A DNA stretch of 64,000 nt, taken from Allonocardiopsis opalescens (GTDB taxonomy: Bacteria > Actinomycetota > Actinomycetes > Streptosporangiales > Streptosporangiaceae). Positions 58,012 to 64,000 of this stretch are shown here, in pieces. The stretch is taken from NCBI RefSeq assembly GCF_003002095.1, contig NZ_PVZC01000001.1:992001-1056000 (forward strand), given 5' to 3'. Under the pieces are notes generated by a model, which saw nothing but the letters and a program-made list of their open reading frames with translations, searched no databases and was not told the DNA's origin. How positions within the stretch are numbered: position 1 is the first letter of the stretch; each line of letters opens with the position of its first letter. Position numbers and translations under genes: made by a program.

Positions 58012-58887
58012 ATGGAGATCGCGCTGAACACCCCGGTCGTCACCCTCATCCCCGGCGCGCACGCCTCCTGGGAGGCCGAGGCGGGGCCCGGGGAGCTGGT
58101 GGAGATCGCCCGCACCGCCGACCGGCTCGGCTTCGGCTACCTCACCTGCAGCGAGCGGATCGCGGTGGCCGCCGGGACGGCCGCGCACGGCACCCGCTTC
58201 TACGACCCGGCGCCGACCTTCGGCTTCCTGGCCGCGCACACCGGGCGAATCCGCTTCCTCACCTACGCGCTCGGCCTGGGCAACCACCACCCGCTGGCGC
58301 TCGCCAAGCGGTACGGCACCCTGGACCTGCTCACCGGCGGCCGGGTGGTGCTCGGGCTCGGCCTGGGCGCCGTCCCCGCCGAACTGGAGCTGCTCGGCGC
58401 CCAGCCGCGCGGCCGGGGCGCCCGCGCCGACGACGCGCTGCGCGCCCTGCGCACCGCGCTCGGCTCCGACGGCCCCGTCGACCACGGCGGCGAGCACTAC
58501 GCCTTCGGCGGCGCGGTGGTGGACCCGTCGGGCTCCGGGCGGCGGCCGCCGCTGTGGATCGCGGGCGGGCCGCGCTCACTGCGGCGCGCGCTGGCGCTGG
58601 GCGACGGCTGGATGCCCGCGTTCACCGTGCCGCCCGCCGAACTCGCCCGGCTGCTGACCGGCCTGGAGCGCCCGCCCGGCTTCACCGTCGTGCTGCCGGT
58701 GCTGCCGCCGGTGGACCCGATGCGCGACCCCCGGGGCGCCCGCACCGCCCTGGAGGCGCGCGCCGCGGCGGGCGCGGACGTGGCGGTGGTGAGCGTCGTG
58801 CACGGCTCGCTGGCCGAGTACCTGGACCAGCTCGACGCGCTCAGCCGGCTCGTCCCCGAGTCCGTCGCGGCCGCGCCGGCCCGCTGA
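58012..58887 (+). CDS. LLM-class F420/FMN-dependent oxidoreductase
   Basis: A 291-residue luciferase-like TIM barrel. Family blocks: LVEIARTADRLGFGYLTCSE, LTYALGLGNHHPLALAKRYG, LDLLTGGRVVLGLGLGAVPA and PPLWIAGGPRSLRRALALGD. The subgroup is that of probable F420-dependent actinomycete oxidoreductases; the substrate is unknown. A promoter with a tandem operator suggests induction by a small molecule, perhaps the substrate. ATG 58012 sits behind GAGAGCAGGCGG. Regions 57956-58011 and 58888-59055 hold nothing else. Confidence 0.82.
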   Translation: MEIALNTPVVTLIPGAHASWEAEAGPGELVEIARTADRLGFGYLTCSERIAVAAGTAAHGTRFYDPAPTFGFLAAHTGRIRFLTYALGLGNHHPLALAKRYGTLDLLTGGRVVLGLGLGAVPAELELLGAQPRGRGARADDALRALRTALGSDGPVDHGGEHYAFGGAVVDPSGSGRRPPLWIAGGPRSLRRALALGDGWMPAFTVPPAELARLLTGLERPPGFTVVLPVLPPVDPMRDPRGARTALEARAAAGADVAVVSVVHGSLAEYLDQLDALSRLVPESVAAAPAR

Positions 58888-59055
58888 GCGCGCGGCTCAC
58901 GGCGGCGCCGAGCGCTCGAAGCGGGTGATCGACGCCCGGCGGCCGAACTCCTCGCCGGTATCGCGCGCTCGCGCGTCCCGGCCCCGGTGGTCGGGGTGCC
59001 GGGCTCCGCCCGCCCGGAGTTCCAGCGGCGGCTGTAGGCGACGGTGTCCGTCCGG

Positions 59056-59583
59056 TCACTCGGCGGTCCGCCCGCCGGGCCGGGACCAGAAGCGGCGGAG
59101 CAGGTACCAGGAGAAGTACGGGCCGTAGCGGCGCTGGAGTTCGGGGCGGCGCCAGTCGCGGCCGTCGACCACCCCCCGGCACGAAGGCGTGCCGCAGCGG
59201 CACTCCATCGCGCCGTCGTAGTCGTCGAACAGGGCGTAGTCGGTGGCCAGCTCCTCACCGGGTTCCACGTCGCGCATGGCCACCAGCACGATGTTCCCGG
59301 CGAAGCCGACATTGGGCTCGCAGGAGTGGTTGAGGAAGAGCATCACCGGTTCGTACTCTTCCTCCGCCACCGCGGCGAGGTGGAAGCCGTCCGCTATCTG
59401 GACCTCCGACTGCCGCAGGGGCTCGGGCAGCGCGCCGAGTTCGGCTGTGCTGACGATATGGCCGCCCTTGATCGCGACGACCTCGTCCCGGGCGATCGGC
59501 GCCACGGCGACCAGGCCACGGCCCTCGATGGAGCTGGGCCCGCCCTTGCGCGCCTTCGGCGATATCCGGCTGGAGACGATCAT
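59056..59583 (-). CDS. SET-domain protein
   Basis: A 175-residue protein. The SET fold is clear: [20 protein letters not shown] at the N-terminus, the catalytic-site [10 protein letters not shown], the pseudoknot [19 protein letters not shown], and a post-SET-like [10 protein letters not shown] cysteine cluster. SET enzymes methylate protein lysine; bacterial targets are mostly unknown. The start (ATG 59581-59583) lacks a clear Shine-Dalgarno. Divergent from the P-loop kinase gene with about 60 nt between, which must hold both promoters. Confidence 0.8.
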   Translation of the reverse strand: MIVSSRISPKARKGGPSSIEGRGLVAVAPIARDEVVAIKGGHIVSTAELGALPEPLRQSEVQIADGFHLAAVAEEEYEPVMLFLNHSCEPNVGFAGNIVLVAMRDVEPGEELATDYALFDDYDGAMECRCGTPSCRGVVDGRDWRRPELQRRYGPYFSWYLLRRFWSRPGGRTAE

Positions 59584-59630
59584 GGCGCCCAGCGTGGCGC
59601 CCGGCGCCGGGCGCGGCAAGCCCGCCCGGG

Positions 59631-59636
59631 CAGAAT
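59631..59636 (+). promoter_or_regulatory. Putative leaderless promoter, CAGAAT-N6-ATG
   Basis: CAGAAT (one mismatch to TANNNT) lies 6 nt before the ATG at 59643, and no ribosome-binding site is present. Same geometry as at 4016, 14122 and 30457. Confidence 0.4.
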
Positions 59637-59642
59637 GGGCGG

Positions 59643-60245
59643 ATGGACGGAACGCCGCGGGAGGCCGCCGCCGCGCCGGTGTGGGTGGTGGCCGGAGCGC
59701 CGGGCGCGGGCAAGTCCACGGTGGCCGCGCTGCTGCTGGCCCGGCTCAGGCCGGTCCCGGCGCTGCTGGACAAGGACATCCTCTTCGGCGGCCTCGCCGC
59801 CGAGATCCTGCGCGCGCACGGCCGCCCCGGCGGCGAGCGCGAGGGCGAGTGGTACGACGCCCACGTAAAGGTGCACGAGTACGGCGCGCTCACCGCCGCC
59901 GCCCGCCGGATCCGCTCGGCCGGCTGCCCGGTGCTGCTGGACGCCCCGTTCACCGGCCAGATCCGTGAGCCCGGACGCTGGCGCGCCTGGACGGCCGAAC
60001 TGGGCGGCGAGCCGGTCCGGCTGGTCTGGGTCCGCTCCGACCCCGCCACCCTGCGCGCCCGCCTGCTCGCCCGCGGCCTGCCCCGCGACGCCGGCAAGCT
60101 GGCCGCCTTCGACGCCTTCGTCCAGCGCATGCGCCCCGACGAGCCGCCGCCCGTCCCGCACCTGGCCGTCGACAACACCCAGGGAGCCCCGCCGCCGGCC
60201 GAGCAGGTCGACGCCTTGGCGGCGCCGTTCGCGCGACCGGGCTAG
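59643..60245 (+). CDS. P-loop small-molecule kinase (zeta-toxin/AAA-type)
   Basis: A 200-residue P-loop protein. Walker [21 protein letters not shown] (Gly18-Thr26), a [11 protein letters not shown] substrate loop, and a lid-like [16 protein letters not shown] segment. The architecture is that of small kinases of the zeta-toxin/chloramphenicol-phosphotransferase type, transferring phosphate to an unknown small molecule. No antitoxin gene is adjacent, so a toxin role is not supported. Confidence 0.75.
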   Translation: MDGTPREAAAAPVWVVAGAPGAGKSTVAALLLARLRPVPALLDKDILFGGLAAEILRAHGRPGGEREGEWYDAHVKVHEYGALTAAARRIRSAGCPVLLDAPFTGQIREPGRWRAWTAELGGEPVRLVWVRSDPATLRARLLARGLPRDAGKLAAFDAFVQRMRPDEPPPVPHLAVDNTQGAPPPAEQVDALAAPFARPG

Positions 60246-60829
60246 AGCGGATCCGGGACCGCGCTCAGCCGGGCCGGCCGGTCAGGGGCCGCCGCCTCGC
60301 CCAGTGCCCTGGGTTGCGGGCTGGGGTCGATGACGCGGAAGGTGTCGCCGCGGTAGGTGACGGTGCAGTCCAGGTAGGCGCCGGTGCGGCTGAGCGGGGT
60401 GACGGTGGCGGCGAGGGCGCGCAGTTTGTCGAGTTCGGCGCGCGGGATGAGCGCGCGGCCGTCGCCGTGGACGACGCCGGTGAGGAAGCGGGCGAGTTCG
60501 CGGCCGGTGGCCGCGGAGATTCCGGTGATCCACAGGAACGGCCCGTCCGGATCGTCCGGTGGTGCGGGGGCGGCCTGTTCGGGGCGTGCGGCGGCCGGTG
60601 CCAGGTTCAGGTATTGGCGGACCAGGTTCCGGAGTTCGGTGAATTCCGGGTTGACCCGGCCGCCCGGACGGTGCGCGGGCGGCTGGGCGCCGCCGGAAAC
60701 GGGAAAGCGCTGGTGGTCGGCTGCCGCACCGGCGTCCTCCGCGGCGGCGGAGCGGTGGGAGCAGGGGTCCTGGCAGGCGGAGCGGGCGCGGCACACTCCA
60801 CCAATGAAGCCTCGAAAACGGCGCGGCAT
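60242..60829 (-). CDS. Hypothetical protein (195 aa, start uncertain)
   Basis: I do not recognise this protein. From about residue 59 ([20 protein letters not shown]) onward it looks like genuine protein: a helix, a Pro/Asp linker, then [40 protein letters not shown] and a beta-rich [20 protein letters not shown]. The first 58 residues are Cys/Arg/Ala-rich and may not be translated; no good start with a ribosome-binding site was found. An AT-rich segment (60850-60900) upstream could be its promoter. Its stop overlaps the end of the convergent kinase gene. Confidence 0.55.
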   Translation of the reverse strand: MPRRFRGFIGGVCRARSACQDPCSHRSAAAEDAGAAADHQRFPVSGGAQPPAHRPGGRVNPEFTELRNLVRQYLNLAPAAARPEQAAPAPPDDPDGPFLWITGISAATGRELARFLTGVVHGDGRALIPRAELDKLRALAATVTPLSRTGAYLDCTVTYRGDTFRVIDPSPQPRALGEAAAPDRPARLSAVPDPL

Positions 60830-60912
60830 AAAGGATGGGAGCGGTGCCGGTATCCGATTGTTATCGCGGACTGAACCGGATTACCTGAGCGTTTCCAGAA
60901 GGTGAACAACGA

Positions 60913-61614
60913 TCATGAATTGTCCGGTGTCCGCATTTCTTGATCATTATTGTTCGCGGCGGCGGGCAGCGCGATCGCGGTGAGGACGAGCCCGCCGCGG
61001 ACCAGCCAGCGCCCGGTGAAGCCGGTCAGCGGCGCCCCGTCGACCACCGGCCCGGGGACCAGCAGCCGCGCCGTGAAGGCGCCGGCCCGCGGGTCCACCG
61101 TGATCCGGGCCTCGGCGAAGCCGAGGAAGCGCCGGGCCAGCGGGTACCACGCCTTGTACACCGACTCCTTGGCGCTGAACAGCAGCCGGTCCCAGTGCAC
61201 CCCGGTCGCCCCGGGGTCGAGCGCACCGATCCAGTCGCGCTCCTCGGGCAGCGACACCGCGTCGAGCACGCCCTCGGGCAGCGGGCCGTTCGGCTCGGCG
61301 TCGATCCCCACCGAGCGCACCTCGGCGGTGCGGGCGGCCACCGCCCCCCGGTAGCCGGCGCAGTGGGTGATGCTGCCGGCGATGCCCTCGGGCCACACCG
61401 GCGCCCCGCGCTCGCCGCGCGGCAGCGGCACGGGCGGCACGGACAGCTTGGCCAGCGCAAGCCGGGCGCAGTGGCGGCCGGTGGTGAACTCGCGGCGCCG
61501 CTTGTCGACGGCGCGCGCCACCTCCGGCTCCTCCTCGGGCAGCAGCACCGCCTCGGGCGGGTCGTCGAAGCTCTCGGCGCAGGCCACCTCGCCGGGCAGC
61601 AGCTCCTCGATCAC
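60913..61614 (-). CDS. 4'-phosphopantetheinyl transferase (Sfp/EntD/PptT type)
   Basis: A 233-residue enzyme that activates carrier proteins of fatty-acid, polyketide or peptide synthases by adding phosphopantetheine from CoA. Motifs: GSITHCAGYRGAVAARTAEV, RSVGIDAEPNGPLPEGV (Asp105/Glu107 metal site) and LLFSAKESVYKAWYP (Glu150, Lys154). The GTG at 61612-61614 overlaps the stop of the upstream metallophosphoesterase (GTGA). This pairing matches mycobacterial pptT with pptH (Rv2794c/Rv2795c). Confidence 0.9.
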   Translation of the reverse strand: MIEELLPGEVACAESFDDPPEAVLLPEEEPEVARAVDKRRREFTTGRHCARLALAKLSVPPVPLPRGERGAPVWPEGIAGSITHCAGYRGAVAARTAEVRSVGIDAEPNGPLPEGVLDAVSLPEERDWIGALDPGATGVHWDRLLFSAKESVYKAWYPLARRFLGFAEARITVDPRAGAFTARLLVPGPVVDGAPLTGFTGRWLVRGGLVLTAIALPAAANNNDQEMRTPDNS

Positions 61615-62462
61615 GTCCACTCCGCGTGGACGCGGGCCGGCAGGATGGTGCGCAGCAGGCCCTTGGGGTGCCCGCGCGCCTCCCACTCGCGGGGGTAGCC
61701 GATCGAGACCTCCTCGAAGGGCACGCCGTCGTGGACGGTGGACCTCGGGATGTGCAGATGGCCGTAGACGACGGCGGCGGCCCGGTAGCGCAGGTGCCAG
61801 TCGGCGGTCAGCTCGGTGCCGCACCACTGGGCGAACTCCGGGTAGCGCAGGATGCGGGTGGGCTCCCGCACCAGCGGATAGTGGTTGACCAGCACGGTGG
61901 GCAGGCCGTCGTCCAGCTCGTCCAGCCGCCGGGCCGTCTCGGCCACCCGGGCGCGGCACCAGTCGTCGCGGGTGGGGTGGGGGTCGGGGTGCAGCAGGTA
62001 CTCGTCGGTGCACACCACCCCGGTGCCGTGCGCGACGGCCAGCGCCTCCTCCTTGGTGGCGGCGCCCTCGGGACGGAAGCTGTAGTCGTAGAGGGTGAAC
62101 AGCGGCACCACCCGCACCGGCCCGCCCGCGCCCTCCCACACCGGATAGGGGTCCTCGGGGGTGAGCACGCCGAGCCGCCGGCACATTTCGACCAGGTGGC
62201 GGTACCGCGCCTCGCCGCGCAGCGGCACGGGGTCGCGGGAGGGCGTCCACAGCTCGTGGTTGCCCGGCGCCCACACCACCCGGGCGAAGCGCTCGGCCAG
62301 CAGCCCCAGCGCCCACTCGATGTCGGTGGTCAGCTCGCCGACGTCGCCGGCCACCAGCAGCCAGTCGTCGGGCGACTTGGGCCGCAGGCTCTCGGTGATC
62401 GGGCGGTTGCCCTTGTGGCCGACGTGGAGGTCGCTGACGGCGAGCAGGGAGCCCCCGCTCAC
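61611..62462 (-). CDS. Metallophosphoesterase, PptH-like
   Basis: A 283-residue calcineurin-like phosphoesterase. Metal-ligand blocks are all present: LLAVSDLHVGHKGNRP (Asp11, His13), LLVAGDVGELT, WAPGNHELW, LVNHYPLV and VYGHLHIPRS. Coupled to the phosphopantetheinyl transferase, it resembles M. tuberculosis PptH (Rv2795c), which removes phosphopantetheine and opposes PptT. Such a function here is inferred from context and order. GTG start at 62460-62462 with only a weak Shine-Dalgarno. Confidence 0.85.
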   Translation of the reverse strand: MSGGSLLAVSDLHVGHKGNRPITESLRPKSPDDWLLVAGDVGELTTDIEWALGLLAERFARVVWAPGNHELWTPSRDPVPLRGEARYRHLVEMCRRLGVLTPEDPYPVWEGAGGPVRVVPLFTLYDYSFRPEGAATKEEALAVAHGTGVVCTDEYLLHPDPHPTRDDWCRARVAETARRLDELDDGLPTVLVNHYPLVREPTRILRYPEFAQWCGTELTADWHLRYRAAAVVYGHLHIPRSTVHDGVPFEEVSIGYPREWEARGHPKGLLRTILPARVHAEWT

Positions 62463-62647
62463 CGGCGGCCGCCCGCCACGCGCCGCGCCGTACCGCGATC
62501 CAGCCCCATGCCCGCCCCTCTCCGGCTCGCCCGCGTCACATGCTAGCGCCGCCAGGGCCGCGTCCGGCGTGGTGCGGGGGGCCGGTCCGTGGTTGGCTTG
62601 CCCAGGGCCGGTGCGCAGGGGCGCGGCCGTAGCGGAGGAGGGCGTCG

Positions 62648-63505
62648 ATGACCGTGGCCGAGCAGATCACCGCGCCGGTGGCCTACCACGGGGAGGGACC
62701 CGTGTGGTGCCCGGCCGACGGGCGGCTGCGCTGGATGGACATGCTGGCCGGCGACGTGCTCACCCTGCCGACCGGCGGCGGCGCGCCGGAGCGGCTGCAC
62801 GTCGGCGAGGTGGCGGCGGCGCTGCGCCCCCGGGCGGGCGGCGGTCATGTGCTGGCCGTCGAGCGCGGCTTCGCGCTGCTGGACCCCGGTTCCCAGGAGC
62901 CGCGGCGGCTGCCGGAGCTGTGGGCGGACCCCTCGGTGCGGATGAACGAGGGCGGCTGCGACCCGCGCGGGCGCTTCTACTGCGGCTCGATGGCCTACGA
63001 CACCGCGCCGGGCCGGGGCGCGCTGTACCGGCTGGATCCCGACGGCTCCACCGCCACCGTGCTGACCGGGATCACCATCTCCAACGGCCTGGCCTGGACG
63101 CCCGAGGGCGACCGCGCCTACTACATCGACACCCCCACCCAGCGGGTCGACGTCTTCGACGTCGACGGCGACGGCGAGCTGCGCGACCGCCGCCCGTTCA
63201 CCGCCGTGCCCGCCGAGATCGGCGCACCCGACGGCCTCTGCCTGGACGCCGAGGGCGGGGTGTGGGTGGCGCTGTGGGACGGCGCGGCCGTGCACCGCTA
63301 CGGCCCGGACGGCTCCCTGGACGCGGTGGTCCCGCTGCCGGTGAGCCGCCCCACCGCCTGCGCCTTCGGCGGGCCCGATTTGGACGAGCTGTACATCACC
63401 ACCTCGCGCGAGGACATCGACCCGGCCCACCAGCCGGCCGCCGGCGCCTTGTTCCTGGCGCGCCCGGGCGTGCGCGGCGCGCGGGTGCACGAGTTCGCGG
63501 GCTGA
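62648..63505 (+). CDS. SMP-30/gluconolactonase/LRE-family protein
   Basis: A 285-residue six-bladed beta-propeller. Metal and active-site residues are visible: Glu16 in YHGEGPVWCPADGRLRWMDM, Asn100 in VRMNEGGCDPRGRFYCGSM, Asn146 in ISNGLAWTPEGDRAYYIDT and Asp195 in GAPDGLCLDAEGGVW. Members hydrolyse sugar lactones, which would suit the sugar-acid enzymes elsewhere in the window, though it is 32 kb away. GAGGAGGGCGTCG precedes the ATG. Confidence 0.85.
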   Translation: MTVAEQITAPVAYHGEGPVWCPADGRLRWMDMLAGDVLTLPTGGGAPERLHVGEVAAALRPRAGGGHVLAVERGFALLDPGSQEPRRLPELWADPSVRMNEGGCDPRGRFYCGSMAYDTAPGRGALYRLDPDGSTATVLTGITISNGLAWTPEGDRAYYIDTPTQRVDVFDVDGDGELRDRRPFTAVPAEIGAPDGLCLDAEGGVWVALWDGAAVHRYGPDGSLDAVVPLPVSRPTACAFGGPDLDELYITTSREDIDPAHQPAAGALFLARPGVRGARVHEFAG

Positions 63506-63587
63506 GCGCCGGGCGTGGGTGCCGTACGGTGGCGGGGACGTCAAGACGGCACGCGACCGGCCGCGCCGGCCGGGAAGGACGGCGGAC

Positions 63588-64000
63588 ATGACCCGGATCC
63601 TGGTCTTCTCCAAGACGGCCGGCTACCGCCACGACTCCATCCCGGCCGGGGTGGCCGCGATCGCCGAGCTGGCGGCGCGGGCGGGCCTGGAGGCCGTCGC
63701 CACCGAGGACGCGGCCGCGTTCACCGCCGGTGAACTGGCCCACCACCGCGCCGTCGTCTTCCTCAGCAACACCGGCGAGGTCTTGGACGACGACCAGCGG
63801 GCCGCGCTGCGCGCCTTCGTGGACGCGGGCGGCGGCTTCGCGGGCGTGCACGCCGCAAGCAACGCCGAACCGGACTGGCCGTTCTTCGGCGAGCTGGTCG
63901 GCGCCCGCTTCGACCGCCACCCCGAACTCCAGCCCGCAACGGTCGCCGTCGCCGACGCCGGCCACCCCGCCACCGCGCACCTCGGCCCGGCCTGGACCCT
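63588..64000 (+). CDS. ThuA-like domain protein, N-terminal part (3' end outside window)
   Basis: An open frame from ATG 63588 (behind GGAAGGACGGCGGAC) to the end of the window, about 137 residues visible. MTRILVFSKTAGYRHDSIPA, VVFLSNTGEVLDDDQRAALR and GGGFAGVHAASN are the ThuA-like class I glutamine-amidotransferase fold seen in trehalose-utilisation and secreted multi-domain dehydrogenase proteins. No signal peptide, so probably a cytoplasmic stand-alone ThuA domain. Only 82 nt separate it from the SMP-30 gene; it may be co-transcribed. Confidence 0.8.
   Translation, partial: MTRILVFSKTAGYRHDSIPAGVAAIAELAARAGLEAVATEDAAAFTAGELAHHRAVVFLSNTGEVLDDDQRAALRAFVDAGGGFAGVHAASNAEPDWPFFGELVGARFDRHPELQPATVAVADAGHPATAHLGPAWT

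Noticed and set aside
59643-60245. P-loop kinase as a zeta toxin of a toxin-antitoxin pair
   Set aside because: No small antitoxin gene precedes or overlaps it. The neighbours are a divergent SET gene and a convergent hypothetical gene.
1-64000. tRNA, rRNA, insertion sequences and riboswitches
   Set aside because: Looked for cloverleaf-like segments, transposase motifs and conserved aptamer cores while reading; none was recognisable by eye. A covariance-model search would be needed to exclude small RNAs.

Overview
The window is about 64 kb of very GC-rich DNA with strong G/C bias at third codon positions, many GTG starts and 4-base ATGA/GTGA gene overlaps. Its gene content includes an ergothioneine egtABCD operon, an aryl-carotenoid (isorenieratene-type) crt set, DUF397/DUF5753, DUF6458, DUF3040, DUF2267 and DUF6343 proteins, and a PptT/PptH-like pair. 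This points to a filamentous actinomycete. Streptomycetales or Streptosporangiales (for example a Nocardiopsis relative) fit; the genus cannot be fixed from the sequence. I see no rRNA, tRNA, CRISPR array, insertion sequence or phage gene. Both ends cut through a gene.

Layout. 1-9.6 kb: a methyltransferase tail, a decayed DUF5753/DUF397 locus, a phosphotransferase, a baeRF/Rv2629-like protein, a truncated-haemoglobin/ABM chimera, small membrane proteins, a FUSC protein and a PoxB-like ThDP enzyme. 9.6-14 kb: egtABCD on the minus strand. 14.1-16 kb: a GNAT and a zinc dehydrogenase. 16-30.4 kb: a sugar-acid catabolic locus around a GntR regulator, with two FAH-family enzymes, an NRAMP-fold transporter lacking the family's metal-site motifs, a 909-residue UxaA-type dehydratase with a repeated module, a U32-like protein, an IlvD/Edd dehydratase and lutABC. 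30.4-40 kb: a LacI-controlled alpha-glucan locus (binding protein, two permeases, GH13 alpha-glucosidase, secreted GH87-like enzyme). 40-42 kb: two epimerases. 42.5-52.3 kb: crtY-T-U converging on a Rieske gene and crtB-sORF-crtI-crtE, with idi divergent. 52.4-57.8 kb: a complete mannitol-type PTS operon (DeoR, PfkB kinase, IIC, IIB, IIA, dehydrogenase, HPr). 57.9-64 kb: an LLM oxidoreductase behind a tandem operator, a SET-domain protein, a P-loop kinase, PptT/PptH-like genes, an SMP-30 protein and the start of a ThuA-like gene.

How the genes work together. The sugar-acid locus can be read as import, dehydration to 2-keto-3-deoxy acids, cleavage or dehydration by FAH enzymes, and oxidation of released L-lactate by LutABC. 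The alpha-glucan locus reads as secreted depolymerase, oligosaccharide uptake and intracellular alpha-glucosidase. The PTS operon carries its own HPr and a dehydrogenase plus PfkB kinase that could route a hexitol phosphate through fructose 1-phosphate.

The most unusual feature is a dispersed non-coding element of about 125-146 bp present five times (1969, 24592, 31623, 42226, and 47413 inverted). Each copy has a G/C-rich hairpin head, then two direct TGTGGAC boxes 30-33 bp apart that fit the Streptomyces DnaA-box consensus, and usually a TTGACA. All five copies point at the start of the next gene. Other regulatory signals include a tandem 27-bp operator, a shared LacI operator, a duplicated GGAA-N5-TTCC operator in a strong promoter, and several promoters placed so that transcription would start at or next to the ATG.
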